Source of the DNA: Bradyrhizobium sp. ORS 278
GTDB taxonomy: Bacteria; Pseudomonadota; Alphaproteobacteria; Rhizobiales; Xanthobacteraceae
NCBI RefSeq assembly: GCF_000026145.1
Contig: NC_009445.1
Location: 248,001 to 312,000 of the forward strand
Length of the DNA: 64,000 nucleotides
Direction: 5' to 3'
Part shown: positions 20,594-29,919 of the stretch, in pieces
Layout: each line of letters starts with the position of its first letter
How positions within the stretch are numbered: the first letter of the stretch is position 1
Position numbers and translations under genes: made by a program
Notes under the pieces: generated by a model
Told to the model about the DNA's origin: nothing
Databases searched by the model: none
The model's input: the letters and a program-made list of their open reading frames with translations, nothing else

Positions 20594-21769
20594 ATGCGAC
20601 GTCTGATTGGAGCGGCCGTGGCCGCAGTGCTGATTGCGTGCGGCTTTGCTGCCCACGCCGAGGAGAGCGAGTTCGATCCGGCCAAGGTCAGCGACAGCCT
20701 GAAGGCGATCTTCCAGTTCGGCTCGGTGCAGACCAAGCAGGCGCTCAACGCCAACACGGTCACCCTGATCACCGGCACCATTGGCGGGACCTATGTGCAG
20801 TTCGGCGCCGACCTCGCCTCGCTGCTCGATGACGGCAACAGCCTGCGCGTGCTGCCGATCGTCGGCCGCGGCTCGGTGCAGAGCGTCGCAGACATCCTGT
20901 TCCTGCAGGGCGTCGATCTCGGCGTCGTGCGCGCCGACACGCTGGACTATCTGGAGCGCAAGGGCTTCGCCAAGGACATCAAGAAGCAGTTCACCTACGT
21001 CACCAAGCTCTACAATGAGGAGATGCAGGTCATCGCGCCGCGCGCCGTGCGCAATCTGCGCGACCTCGAAGGCCGCCGCGTCAGCGTCGACCTGCCGAAC
21101 GGCGGCACCTTCGTGACGGCGCTGACGGTGTTCGAGCGGCTCGGCCTGCGCGCCAACTTCCTCTACATCGAGCAGCGCATCGCGATGGAGAAGCTGAAGC
21201 GGGGCGAACTCGATGCCGTGATCGTGGTCGGCGGCAAGCCCTACAAGTCGGTCTCGAACTTCGTGAACGACGGCCGCTTCCATCTCGTCAATGTCGACTA
21301 TGACCGTCCGCTGCAGAATGACTATCTGCCGGCGACGCTGACGGCGAAGGACTATCCGAACCTGATCGCCGAGGGCGAGAAGGTCGACACGATCGCGGTG
21401 CCGGCGGTGCTCGCGGCGTACAACTGGGCGCCGAACACCGACCGCTATCGCAAGCTCGCGACCTTCGTCGACGCCTTCTTCACCAAGTTCCCGGCGTTCC
21501 AGAACCCGCCCTTCCACCCGAAGTGGAAGGAAGTCTCGCTGTCAGCGCCGCTCGCCGGCTGGCAGCGGCTGCCGGCCGCCAGCAAATGGCTGGAGACGCA
21601 TGCGATGGAAGGTGCGCAGCGCGACCGCTTCGACGACTTCCTGAAGCAGAGCAGCGCCGGCAAGGCGCTGCCGACCGAGGCCGACCGCGAAGCGCTGTTC
21701 AAGCAGTACCAGGCGTGGGAAGCCGAGAAGACCGGCAGCGCCCGTGCCCAGGCACGTCCGCAGCGCTGA
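20594..21769 (+). CDS. TAXI-family TRAP transporter substrate-binding protein
   Basis: A 391-residue exported protein with a signal peptide (LIGAAVAAVLIACGFAAHAEE). TLITGTIGGTYVQFGADLASLLDD and RVLPIVGRGSVQSVADILFLQGVDLGVV are characteristic of the TAXI solute-binding family, which feeds TRAP-type importers. No TRAP permease gene is nearby, so it is an orphan binding protein or acts in sensing. A strong GAGGGTG ribosome-binding site precedes the ATG. A bidirectional terminator follows. Confidence 0.85.
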   Translation: MRRLIGAAVAAVLIACGFAAHAEESEFDPAKVSDSLKAIFQFGSVQTKQALNANTVTLITGTIGGTYVQFGADLASLLDDGNSLRVLPIVGRGSVQSVADILFLQGVDLGVVRADTLDYLERKGFAKDIKKQFTYVTKLYNEEMQVIAPRAVRNLRDLEGRRVSVDLPNGGTFVTALTVFERLGLRANFLYIEQRIAMEKLKRGELDAVIVVGGKPYKSVSNFVNDGRFHLVNVDYDRPLQNDYLPATLTAKDYPNLIAEGEKVDTIAVPAVLAAYNWAPNTDRYRKLATFVDAFFTKFPAFQNPPFHPKWKEVSLSAPLAGWQRLPAASKWLETHAMEGAQRDRFDDFLKQSSAGKALPTEADREALFKQYQAWEAEKTGSARAQARPQR

Positions 21770-21806
21770 GCTGACAGATCGCGCCGGCGCGATCGATGTC
21801 AGAAAG

Positions 21807-21839
21807 AAAAGCCCTGCGTACGCAGGGCTTTTTGTTTTT
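21807..21839. terminator. bidirectional intrinsic terminator
   Basis: Perfect palindrome whose arms are AAAAGCCCTGCG and CGCAGGGCTTTT with a two-base loop (21807-21832), followed by a T-rich run. It sits between the plus-strand TAXI gene and the minus-strand YkvA gene and could serve both. Confidence 0.9.
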
Positions 21840-21895
21840 CGATGGCGTCGCAATGCGAGCCACCGCCATGGGGAGTAAGGGTCGTAGTCGTGACG

Positions 21896-22312
21896 TCAGC
21901 CTGCCTGCTCGCCGTTGTTGTCGAGATCGGCGTCCGCGTCGTCCTGCAGCCGCGCCAGCGCGGCCTTGGCTGCCGCATGATGATCGGGCGTGATGTGCGA
22001 GGCCACCATCCGGATCGCGGTGGCCAGCACCGCGGCATCGTCGGTGAAGCCGAGGACCGGCATCACGTCGGGCAGAAAGTCGAACGGCAGGATGAAATAA
22101 GCGAGGGCGCCGAGCAGGGCGACCTGCACATGCCGCGGCGTCTCCTTGTCGAACGCGCAGTAATAGGCGGCGAGCAGGTCCTCGGCAAACGGGATCCGCG
22201 CGACGACCTGCTTGAACTTGATCCAGAACCGGCGCCGCACACTGTCACGATCCCGCGCCAAGCGATCGGCCGGCTCGAAGCCAACGCTGTAATCGGTCGT
22301 ATCGGACGCCAT
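21896..22312 (-). CDS. YkvA-family (DUF1232) membrane protein
   Basis: A 138-residue protein from the ATG at 22312. It has the DUF1232 core ALLGALAYFILPFDFLPD followed by GFTDDAAVL. This is a small membrane-associated family of unknown biochemical function. A 26-residue upstream extension in the same frame (to 22390) is not family-like. The C terminus is Asp-rich. Confidence 0.85.
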   Translation of the reverse strand: MASDTTDYSVGFEPADRLARDRDSVRRRFWIKFKQVVARIPFAEDLLAAYYCAFDKETPRHVQVALLGALAYFILPFDFLPDVMPVLGFTDDAAVLATAIRMVASHITPDHHAAAKAALARLQDDADADLDNNGEQAG

Positions 22313-22441
22313 GTGTGATCTCCCAGCGAAGCGGATGCCGGCAGCGCGGTCATCCCGCGGTTCATGTGGGGCGGCCATCCTCTGCCGCAAGGCGCCACGA
22401 GCGTCGCAGGGCCGTGCAGGACAGGACGCAGCTGGACGATG

Positions 22442-22744
22442 TCAGCCGCTGATCGCAGCCGCAATCGCGTCCATCGCGCGCGCCAGCTCGATGTCGAGCA
22501 TGGTCACGCCGCCGGCATCGTGGGTGGCGAGCACCACCTCGACGGTGCGGTAGACGTTCCGCCACTCCGGATGATGATCGCGCTTCTCGGCGATGAGCGC
22601 GACCCGTGTCATGAAGCCGAAGGCTTCGTTGAAATCCCGGAAGGTGAACGTCCGGCTGATCGCCTCGCGGCCGTCGAGCTCGGCCCAGCCCGAAAGATCC
22701 CGCAGGGCGCTCGCGCGCGCCTCGGCCGACAGTCGCTCCACCAT
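22442..22744 (-). CDS. phhB: 4a-hydroxytetrahydrobiopterin dehydratase
   Basis: A pterin-4a-carbinolamine dehydratase of 100 residues. It recycles the pterin cofactor of aromatic amino acid hydroxylases or acts in related pterin metabolism. The active-site motif is EKRDHHPEW, followed by [34 protein letters not shown] is typical. Length is normal. No phenylalanine hydroxylase gene is in the window. Confidence 0.93.
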   Translation of the reverse strand: MVERLSAEARASALRDLSGWAELDGREAISRTFTFRDFNEAFGFMTRVALIAEKRDHHPEWRNVYRTVEVVLATHDAGGVTMLDIELARAMDAIAAAISG

Positions 22745-23014
22745 TGCAATCCTCCGATTCCATCCACCGTCGTCTCGCCGGCCGACCGGACGAGCCGAAA
22801 CTTACCGGTCAGTTCACGGCCCCCGACCACGCGCTGGCCGCCAGGTTAGCAGAAAACTGATCCAGATCAGAGCCTTGAGGCGATGGCCGAGTGGCTGGTC
22901 ACGGTCCGGCCTCGTTCATCGCGCACACTCGGCCCCCGGTAACCATGACGCAGATGTCACTCCGGGTGGACAAGAAATTTGCTACAGTTTCGGCTTAGCG
23001 AAGGACAAGGCCGG

Positions 23015-24466
23015 ATGGAGCCGCACGTGGCGCCGCTCCCGGGCGATCGGATCACCGGAGGATCGGACCTGGCAGACCCGCAGACCACGCCAGCGCAGCG
23101 CTCACAGATGCGCCCTGCCGTGTTCATCGTCATCGCCGGGATCCTCGCGATCATCGGCGCGCTGGCGGGTGCGTATTATTTTGCCATGCGTCCGGTGGTG
23201 CTGAAGATCGCGGTCGGTCCGCCCAACAGTGACGACCTCAAGGTCGTCCAGGCCCTGACTCAGGCGTTCTCGCAGAATCATGCCTATGTCCGGCTCCGCC
23301 CGGTGCCCTCCGAGGGAGCCGCCGAGAGTGGGCAGGCGCTGGCCGCGGGCAAGGTCGATCTCGCGATTATCCGCGGTGATCTCGAGGTGCCAAAGAACGC
23401 GCAGGCCGTCGCGACGCTGCGCAAGAACGTCGCCGTGCTGTGGGTGCCCTCGGCTGGCAAGGGCAAGGGCCGCAAGGGCGCCGCCAAGATTACCAAGATC
23501 TCGCAGCTGGCGGGCCACAAGGTCGGCATCATCGGCCGGACGCCGGCGAACGCCAATCTGCTGAAGGTGGTGCTGCACCAATATGGCGTCGACCCCGCCA
23601 AGGTCGAGATGGTGCAGTTTCCGGCCTCCGAAGCCGCGGAGGCGGTCCGCAGCCAGAAGGCCGACGTCTGGCTCGCCGCCGGTCCGGTCAACAGCAAGAT
23701 CACGGCGGATGCCATCGCCGCCGCCACCAAGGATGGCGGCGTGCCGACCTTCCTGGCCATCGATTCCGCCGAGGCGATCGCGCAGAACCATCCCGAATAC
23801 GAAGCGGCGGAGATCCCGGCTGGCGCGTTCGGCGGCTCGCCCGACCGTCCCGAGGACGAGATCAAGACGATCAGCTTCAACCACCATATCGTCGCGCGCA
23901 AAGGCCTCGCCGACTCCACCGTCTCGGCGTTCACGCACCAGCTGTTCTCGGTGCGCCAGCAATTGCTGTCGGAATTCCCGCTGGCGGCCAAGATCGAGAC
24001 GCCCGACACCGACAAGGACGCCGCCATTCCCGCCCATCCCGGCGCAGCGGCCTTCGTCGACGGCGAGGAGAAGACCTTCCTCGACCGCTACAGCGACTAC
24101 ATTTGGTGGGGCCTGATGGCGCTGTCGGCGATGGGCTCCGCCGGCGCCTGGTTTGCCGGCTACCTCAAGCGAGACGAACGCACCATCAACACCTCGCTGC
24201 GCGACCGCCTGCTGGAGATGATCTCGATCGCCCGCAAGAGCGACTCGACCGATGAGCTCGATCAGCTCCAGGCCGAGGCCGACGAGATCCTGCGCAACAC
24301 GCTCACCTGCTTCGAGGACGGCGCCATCGAGCATGCCGCCCTGACCGCCTTCAACATCGCGCTCGAGCAGTTCCATAATGCGGTCGCCGATCGCAAGCTC
24401 ATCCTGATGAGCATGCCGGCCCATCTGCAGCGCACCGGCGCCCAATTGCGGGCGGCCGGCACCTGA
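23015..24466 (+). CDS. TAXI-family substrate-binding protein with two membrane segments
   Basis: A 483-residue protein from the ATG at 23015; a TTG at 22979 is also in frame. The N-terminal 30 residues are followed by a transmembrane helix (VFIVIAGILAIIGALAGAYYF). A periplasmic-binding-type domain comes next (KIAVGPPNSDDLKVVQALTQAF, GKVDLAIIRGDLEVP, KVGIIGRTPANANLLKVVLHQYGV). A second helix at about residues 361-382 (WGLMALSAMGSAGAWFAGYL) leads to a cytoplasmic helical tail of about 100 residues. The tail is unlike a simple binding protein and suggests signalling or a scaffold role. No permease is adjacent. Confidence 0.78.
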   Translation: MEPHVAPLPGDRITGGSDLADPQTTPAQRSQMRPAVFIVIAGILAIIGALAGAYYFAMRPVVLKIAVGPPNSDDLKVVQALTQAFSQNHAYVRLRPVPSEGAAESGQALAAGKVDLAIIRGDLEVPKNAQAVATLRKNVAVLWVPSAGKGKGRKGAAKITKISQLAGHKVGIIGRTPANANLLKVVLHQYGVDPAKVEMVQFPASEAAEAVRSQKADVWLAAGPVNSKITADAIAAATKDGGVPTFLAIDSAEAIAQNHPEYEAAEIPAGAFGGSPDRPEDEIKTISFNHHIVARKGLADSTVSAFTHQLFSVRQQLLSEFPLAAKIETPDTDKDAAIPAHPGAAAFVDGEEKTFLDRYSDYIWWGLMALSAMGSAGAWFAGYLKRDERTINTSLRDRLLEMISIARKSDSTDELDQLQAEADEILRNTLTCFEDGAIEHAALTAFNIALEQFHNAVADRKLILMSMPAHLQRTGAQLRAAGT

Positions 24467-24470
24467 GCCC

Positions 24471-24489
24471 GTGCAGGCGGGACCTGCAC
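24471..24489 (+). terminator. hairpin after TAXI-like gene
   Basis: Inverted repeat GTGCAGG / CCTGCAC with a five-base loop, starting four bases after the stop codon. No T tract, so a rho-independent terminator is uncertain. Confidence 0.35.
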
Positions 24490-24588
24490 GCTGGCGCGCC
24501 CGCTTGTAATTTCAGCGTCATCAATCTTTTCTACGTCTCCTTCGTCTGGCCAGCGCGGGCTCCGCGCGCCATCGACCTGGAGATTCCC

Positions 24589-26160
24589 ATGACCGTTCAC
24601 ATTCCTCGCCCGAACCTCAAACTGTCCCGCCGCCGCTTCCTGTCGACCGCCGCCGGCGCCGGCATCGCGACGCTGTCGATGCCCTATCTGAGCCGCGCCG
24701 CCGACCGGCCGCAGATCACGCATGGCGTGCAGTCCGGCGATGTCAGCATGGATGGTGGCGTGGTCTGGGCGCGCGCCGACCGGCCGTCGCAGATGCTGGT
24801 CGAGGTCGCCACCACCGAATCGTTCAAGGACGCGCGGAGCTTGCCGCCGATCGCGGCGCTGCCCGAGAGCGACTTCACCGCCAAGATGCTGGTCGACAAT
24901 CTGCCGAGCGGCCAGGACATCTTCTACCGCGTCAAATTCCGCGATCTCGCGCACGTGTCCGTCGAGAGCGAGCCGGTGGTCGGCCGCTTCCGCACCGCGC
25001 CGGGCAACAAGCGCGACGTGTCGTTCGTGTGGGGCGGCGACGTCGCCGGTCAGGGCTGGGGCATCAATCCCGACGATGGCGGCATGTTCACCTTCTCGAC
25101 GATGAAGAAGCATCGTCCGGACTTCTTCCTGCACTCCGGCGACACCATCTACGCCGACGGTCCGATCAAGTCGGAGGTCAAGCTGCCGGACAACAAGGTC
25201 TGGAAGAACCTCACGGTCGAGGAGAAGGCCAAGGTCGCCGAGACGCTCGACGAATTCCGCGCCGCTCACAAGTACAATTTCCTCGACGAGAACGTCCGCG
25301 GCTTCAATGCCGAGGTGCCGATCTTCGTGCAGTGGGACGATCACGAGGTGACCAACAACTGGTCGGCCTCGAAGGACCTGCCGGCGGCCTACAAGGAGCG
25401 CAACATCCAGCTGCTCGCCGCCCGCGCGGCGCGCGCCTTCCACGAGATGTATCCGATGCGCGAGAGCATCGTCGAGCCGGGCCGGGTGTATCGCACCATC
25501 AATTACGGCCCGCATCTCGACGTGTTCGTGCTCGACGAGCGCAGCTATCGCGGCGCCAACGGTGCGAACCTCGAGGACAAATACGGTCCGGCGTCGTACT
25601 TCATCGGGCCGGAGCAGATGCGCTGGCTGAAGCAGGCGCTCTTGAACTCACGCGCGACCTGGAAGGTGATCGCTTCCGACATGCCGCTCAGCCTGATCGT
25701 CTATGATGACGCCGCCAACAGACGCGGCTCCGAGGCGATCGCCCAGGGCGATGGTCCGGCGCGCGGCCGTGAGCTCGAGATCGCCGAGATCCTGCGCTTC
25801 ATCAAGACGGCGCCGATCCAGAACACGGTGTGGCTGACCGCCGACGTGCACTACGCCGCGGCGCATTACTACGATCCGAACAAGGCGCAATTCCAGGACT
25901 TCGAACCGTTCTGGGAGTTCGTCTCCGGCCCGCTGCATGCCGGCACGTTCGGTCCGAACGAGCTCGACAACACGTTCGGCCCCGAGGTGCGCTTCATCAA
26001 GGCGCCCGGCCTCGACAAGCAGAACCTGCCGCCGTCGGCCGGCATGCAGTTCTTCGGTCACGTCAAGATCGACGGCGCCAGCGGCCAGATGACCGTGACC
26101 TTGCGCGATCGCGCCGACGTCGCGCTGTGGTCGACCACGCTCGATCCGAAGCTCGCCTGA
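24589..26160 (+). CDS. PhoD-like alkaline phosphatase, Tat-exported
   Basis: A 523-residue metallophosphoesterase. The N terminus has a twin-arginine signal (SRRRFLSTAAGAG), so the protein is exported folded. The PhoD N-terminal domain (HGVQSGDVSMDGGVVWARAD) precedes metal-site motifs WGGDVAGQG, HSGDTIYADG, VQWDDHEVTNNW and TADVHYAAAHYYDP. PhoD enzymes cleave phosphomonoesters or diesters using Fe/Ca. A GGAGA ribosome-binding site precedes the ATG. No Pho box was identified. Confidence 0.92.
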   Translation: MTVHIPRPNLKLSRRRFLSTAAGAGIATLSMPYLSRAADRPQITHGVQSGDVSMDGGVVWARADRPSQMLVEVATTESFKDARSLPPIAALPESDFTAKMLVDNLPSGQDIFYRVKFRDLAHVSVESEPVVGRFRTAPGNKRDVSFVWGGDVAGQGWGINPDDGGMFTFSTMKKHRPDFFLHSGDTIYADGPIKSEVKLPDNKVWKNLTVEEKAKVAETLDEFRAAHKYNFLDENVRGFNAEVPIFVQWDDHEVTNNWSASKDLPAAYKERNIQLLAARAARAFHEMYPMRESIVEPGRVYRTINYGPHLDVFVLDERSYRGANGANLEDKYGPASYFIGPEQMRWLKQALLNSRATWKVIASDMPLSLIVYDDAANRRGSEAIAQGDGPARGRELEIAEILRFIKTAPIQNTVWLTADVHYAAAHYYDPNKAQFQDFEPFWEFVSGPLHAGTFGPNELDNTFGPEVRFIKAPGLDKQNLPPSAGMQFFGHVKIDGASGQMTVTLRDRADVALWSTTLDPKLA

Positions 26161-26181
26161 GGGGGCCTCGCTGCGGCGGCG

Positions 26182-26556
26182 CTAATCGCGGCGCCGCAGC
26201 ACCACCTCCAGGGCCTCGGTCGGGCAGGGCTTCGGCAGGCGCGGGCGATCGGAAAACGCCGAGGGCACGCCGTCGGCGCCATAGCCGGTGGAGAATGCGA
26301 AGGGAATGCCGAGCGTGTTCAGCCGCTCGGCGATCGCAAAACTCTTCTCGCGCACCAGGCCGACATCGAGCAGCGCGAATTGCGGTGCGCGCTCCTCGAT
26401 CATGGCAAGCGCTGTGGCGACGTTCGCAGCGACCCTGACGTCGGCCACGCCAAGATCGGTGATGGTATCCTCCAAGCCAAGCGCAATGATCGGGTCGTCC
26501 TCGACGACCAGCACATGCTGATAGAGCTCGGGCACGCGGGATTGCGAGCTGGTCAT
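26182..26556 (-). CDS. single-domain response regulator
   Basis: A CheY-like receiver of 124 residues with acidic pocket VLVVEDDP, phospho-acceptor in FALLDVGL (about residue 61), STGYG and the conserved Lys in RLPKP. No output domain. It converges on the PhoD gene and diverges from the Crp/Fnr gene. Rhizobial regulators of this type are often partners of HWE kinases, but none is seen here. Confidence 0.85.
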   Translation of the reverse strand: MTSSQSRVPELYQHVLVVEDDPIIALGLEDTITDLGVADVRVAANVATALAMIEERAPQFALLDVGLVREKSFAIAERLNTLGIPFAFSTGYGADGVPSAFSDRPRLPKPCPTEALEVVLRRRD

Positions 26557-26723
26557 GTGATCTGCGGGGGTTCCAAGGTGAACAGGGCTCCCGCAGCCGG
26601 CGCCTCATCGCAAGCACGCTGGCGGGTCCTGGAACCGAAGCCATCATATCGGAGTTCCTGTGTCGGTGCACTTGTGAACACAAGGAGCACGGATCACGCA
26701 CATGCGTAGCGCGGGGGATCACG

Positions 26724-27485
26724 ATGCTGAGCCAAGGTGTGACGACACTTGCGCGGGAGCGGCCTTACAACAACCTGCTGCGGCGACTGAGCCCGCCCGA
26801 CTACGCGCTGATCGCGCCGTATCTCGTCGAGGATCAGGCTGCGCCGAACGAGCTGTTGTACCGCCCCGGCGACGACGTGCAGATCGTGCATTTCCCCTGC
26901 GGACCGGCGCTGACGTCCTATCTCGTCCCCAATGAGGACGGCCGCGACGTCGAGACGATCCTGGTCGGGCGCGAAGGCGCGGTGGGCGGCATCGTCAGCG
27001 AGGGCTTCCTGCCGGCCTATACCCGCATCGTCGTGAAGTTCGGCGGTCCGTTCGCGCGGTTGCCATTGTCGCGACTCGCCGCTGCCAAGCTGCAGTCGAA
27101 GACGCTGCGCAACGTGTTCGCGCGCTACGCCGATTGCATGCTGGCGCAGATGTTTCAGTCCACCGCCTGCAACGCCATCCATTCGATCGAGCAGCGCACG
27201 GCGAAATGGATCGTCGCGGCGATGGATCGCACCGATGGCGAGCCGATCGTGCCGCTGACGCATGAGCAGCTCGCGACACTGCTCGGCGTTGGCCGCTCCT
27301 ATGTCAGCCGCGTCGTCCAGACCTTCAGGGCGGAAGGCATCCTCGATACCCGCCGCGGCGCCTTCATGGTGCGCGACTTCGCGGCCTTGAAGCAGCGCTC
27401 GTGCCTCTGCAACGAGGCGGTGAAGACCCATTTCGAGGAGGTCCTGCGCGGCGTCTATCCGACTGAGCAGGCCGCTGCGGGCTGA
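26724..27485 (+). CDS. Crp/Fnr-family transcriptional regulator
   Basis: A 253-residue regulator with an N-terminal cyclic-nucleotide-binding fold (LSPPDYALIAPYL...NELLYRPGDDVQIVHFPCG). The C-terminal winged helix has LTHEQLATLLGVGRSYVSRVVQTFRAEGIL. It lacks the N-terminal Fnr cysteine cluster. Two cysteines near the C terminus (RSCLCNEA) are unusual and might respond to redox state, which is speculation. It may control the adjoining Lgt-like/radical SAM cluster, which begins 81 bases downstream on the same strand. Confidence 0.88.
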   Translation: MLSQGVTTLARERPYNNLLRRLSPPDYALIAPYLVEDQAAPNELLYRPGDDVQIVHFPCGPALTSYLVPNEDGRDVETILVGREGAVGGIVSEGFLPAYTRIVVKFGGPFARLPLSRLAAAKLQSKTLRNVFARYADCMLAQMFQSTACNAIHSIEQRTAKWIVAAMDRTDGEPIVPLTHEQLATLLGVGRSYVSRVVQTFRAEGILDTRRGAFMVRDFAALKQRSCLCNEAVKTHFEEVLRGVYPTEQAAAG

Positions 27486-27566
27486 TACGAACACGTCATT
27501 GCCTTCGGCCTCGGGACCTTGCCATAGTCCGGTTCGCAACCGGGCTGGGAAGGATCTTAAGACGTC

Positions 27567-28286
27567 ATGGACGGCGCCGCTCTCCACGCGATGTTCGATC
27601 TCGCCGCATGGCTGAGCGCCGGCGCCGCCGGCTGGTGGCTCACACGCATCGCGGGCGTCAGCTTTCCGAAACAGTCCACGGAATGGCCCTATGTCGCCGC
27701 GCTCGTCTTCGGTGCGGGCGTTGGTGCTTATCTCTTCGGCACGCTGAATCTCTGGCTCTCGGGGATGAGCGGCTTGGCGCGCTCCGTCGAGGGCGCACTC
27801 ACCGGCGGCATCGTTGCCGTCGAGCTGTACAAATGGCGACACGGCATCGCGCTGCGCACCGGCGCCCGCTTTGCGCTGCCGCTGGCTGTCGGCGTCGCCG
27901 TCGGCCGCATCGGCTGCTATGCGGCGGGGCTCGACGATTTCACCTATGGCACACCGACGGCGTTGCCCTGGGGGCATGATTTCGGCGACGGCATCTCGCG
28001 TCATCCGGTGCAGCTCTACGAGAGTCTGGCGATGGCCGCCTTTGCCGTCGTCTACGTTGCGGCGGTGCTGAGGCGCAGCGAGCCGGTCATCGCCAACGGC
28101 TTCTATCTCGCGCTGCTCGTCTACGGGCTGCAGCGATTCGTCTGGGAATTTCTGAAGCCCTACGGGCCCGTGGTCGGCCCGCTCACCCTGTTTCATCTGC
28201 TGTCGTTGGCGATCGCGGCCTATGCCGCGGCCATGCTGGCGACGGCGCCGCAACCGAAGGCCCTGCATGAACGCGCCGCTGCGTAA
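27567..28286 (+). CDS. Lgt-like integral membrane protein
   Basis: A 239-residue protein with about seven hydrophobic helices. The blocks GRIGCYAAGLDDFTYGTP and SRHPVQLYES correspond to the GR-GNF-N-E and RHPSQLYE motifs of prolipoprotein diacylglyceryl transferase. The usual glutamate after the GR motif is replaced by Asp-Asp, and the Lgt N-terminal half is less clear, so this may be a paralogue with a changed substrate and not the housekeeping Lgt. Its stop lies 20 bases inside the following radical SAM gene, so the two are co-expressed. A GGAAGGA site is upstream. Confidence 0.75.
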   Translation: MDGAALHAMFDLAAWLSAGAAGWWLTRIAGVSFPKQSTEWPYVAALVFGAGVGAYLFGTLNLWLSGMSGLARSVEGALTGGIVAVELYKWRHGIALRTGARFALPLAVGVAVGRIGCYAAGLDDFTYGTPTALPWGHDFGDGISRHPVQLYESLAMAAFAVVYVAAVLRRSEPVIANGFYLALLVYGLQRFVWEFLKPYGPVVGPLTLFHLLSLAIAAYAAAMLATAPQPKALHERAAA

Positions 28287-29679
28287 GTCACGTCCCTATG
28301 TGTTCTGGGGGCAGACCCAGTCCCTCTGCGAGACCTGCCTCGAGCTGGTGCCGACCAAGATCCAGATCGTCGACAACGAGGTCTGGTACGAGAAGCGCTG
28401 CAGGCAGCACGGCGTGCAGACGACGCTGATCTCCGACGATGCCGCCTATTGGCGGCGCTGCAAATCGTTCATCAAGCCGGGCGACACGCCGCTGAGCTTC
28501 CAGCGCCGCACGGAATATGGCTGTCCCTATGATTGCGGGCTGTGTCCGGATCATGAGCAGCACTCCTGCCTGGCGCTGATCGAGATCACCGATCACTGCA
28601 ACCTGACCTGCCCGGTGTGCTTCGCCGAGTCCTCGCCGCAGCGCGCGCATTTCAGTCCGCTCGCGACCGTCGAGCGGATGCTCGATGCGCTGGTGCAGAG
28701 CGAGGGCGAGCCGGACCTGGTGCAGATCTCCGGCGGCGAGCCGACGCTGCATCCCGAGTTCTTCGACATCCTGGCCGCAGTGCGTGCGCGCCCGATCCGC
28801 CATGTCATGATCAATACCAACGGCCTGCGCATCGCGCGCGAGCCGGACTTCGTCTCCAGACTGGCGGAGACCAAGCGCGGGCTGGAGGTCTATCTGCAGT
28901 TCGATTCCCTGTCGCGCGCCGGCCTCACCAATATTCGCGGCGCCGATTTGCGCCGTATCCGGCAGCAGGCGCTCGAGAATTTGGAGCGCGCGGGCATCTC
29001 GACCACGCTGGTCGCGACCATCAAGCGCGGCGTCAATGACGACGAGATCGGCGACATCGTCCGCCACGCGCTGCAATGGTCCTGCGTGCGCGGCGTGACC
29101 TTGCAGCCGGTGCAGGACGCCGGCCGCAACGCCGATTTCAACAAGGAGACCGATCGCATCATGCTGTCGGAGATCCGCCGCCGCGTGATCGAGACCGGCG
29201 TGTTCGGCGACCAGGACATGATCCCGCTGCCGTGCAATCCCGAGAGCATCTCGATCGGCTATGGCCTGCGCAACGGCACGACCGTGTTGCCGCTGACCTC
29301 GATGGTACCGCAGGAGGAATTGCTGTCGGTGATGCCGAACACGATCAGTCCGGAAAAATATCCGGTACTGCGCGAAAAATTCGTCGAGCTGTTCTCGCTG
29401 TCGTCGGGTCCGCTGAACACCGGCGAGCGCGTCGCCGAATTCCTCTGCTGCCTGCCGTCCGTCCAGGTGCCGGACAATCTCGGCTATGAGCACGTCTTCC
29501 GCGTCACCATCGTGCAGTTTCTCGATCGCTTCAATTTCTGCGTCGGCAACGTCAAGCGCTCCTGCATCCATTTCGTCACCGAGCGCGGCGAGATCATCCC
29601 GTTCGACACCTACAATCTGTTCTACCGCAACGGCGCCATCGACGGCATCCGTGCGCGACTGGCGGAGGGGCAGACATGA
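28267..29679 (+). CDS. radical SAM enzyme of the MJ0619/Tes-like type
   Basis: A 470-residue radical SAM protein. The cluster motif CNLTCPVC (about residues 115-122) is preceded by a cysteine-rich N-terminal domain (LCETCLEL near 20, then GCPYDCGLCPDHEQHSC near 90-106) that could bind metal. This arrangement matches my recollection of archaeal MJ0619-type proteins, one of which was shown to be tetraether lipid synthase. Later blocks are QISGGEPTLHPEFFDI and NTNGLRIA. Further cysteines follow (FLCCLP, FCVGNVKRSC). It overlaps the Lgt-like gene by 20 bases and the next small gene by four. Lipid or lipoprotein modification is an attractive inference, not proven. Confidence 0.85.
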   Translation: MNAPLRKSRPYVFWGQTQSLCETCLELVPTKIQIVDNEVWYEKRCRQHGVQTTLISDDAAYWRRCKSFIKPGDTPLSFQRRTEYGCPYDCGLCPDHEQHSCLALIEITDHCNLTCPVCFAESSPQRAHFSPLATVERMLDALVQSEGEPDLVQISGGEPTLHPEFFDILAAVRARPIRHVMINTNGLRIAREPDFVSRLAETKRGLEVYLQFDSLSRAGLTNIRGADLRRIRQQALENLERAGISTTLVATIKRGVNDDEIGDIVRHALQWSCVRGVTLQPVQDAGRNADFNKETDRIMLSEIRRRVIETGVFGDQDMIPLPCNPESISIGYGLRNGTTVLPLTSMVPQEELLSVMPNTISPEKYPVLREKFVELFSLSSGPLNTGERVAEFLCCLPSVQVPDNLGYEHVFRVTIVQFLDRFNFCVGNVKRSCIHFVTERGEIIPFDTYNLFYRNGAIDGIRARLAEGQT

Positions 29680-29909
29680 GCGATAAGCCTCCCAGCCTGC
29701 CGCCGCGGGCCAAGCGTCATGGCTGCCTGTCGGTACTCATGGTCGTGGGCGGTGTCGTCCTGCTATTGCCCGGGCTATGCGCCGGGCAACTCGCCGTCGG
29801 TGCCCTGATCCGTCTGAGCTGGCCTTGGGAGATCACTCCGCTGATCGCGTTTGGGCTGTTGTGCGGCGCAGCCGGTCTCTGGCTGCTTGTCAAGGTTTCT
29901 CGGGGGTAA
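29676..29909 (+). CDS. small membrane protein with GCL/LLLPGLC motif
   Basis: A 77-residue protein whose start overlaps the radical SAM stop as ATGA, indicating translational coupling. A short hydrophilic, proline-containing N terminus leads to HGCLSVLMVVGGVVLLLPGLC at about residues 15-35, then a second hydrophobic helix. The Gly-Cys-Leu plus Leu-Pro-Gly-x-Cys pattern recurs in other proteins of this cluster (30131-30367 and 30637-31413). No known family recognised. Confidence 0.75.
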   Translation: MSDKPPSLPPRAKRHGCLSVLMVVGGVVLLLPGLCAGQLAVGALIRLSWPWEITPLIAFGLLCGAAGLWLLVKVSRG

Positions 29910-29919
29910 TGGGCAGGGC

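Noticed and set aside
26694..28268. 524-codon minus-strand frame opposite the Crp/Fnr and Lgt-like genes
   Set aside because: Shadow frame; plus-strand genes have recognisable domains and good ribosome-binding sites.
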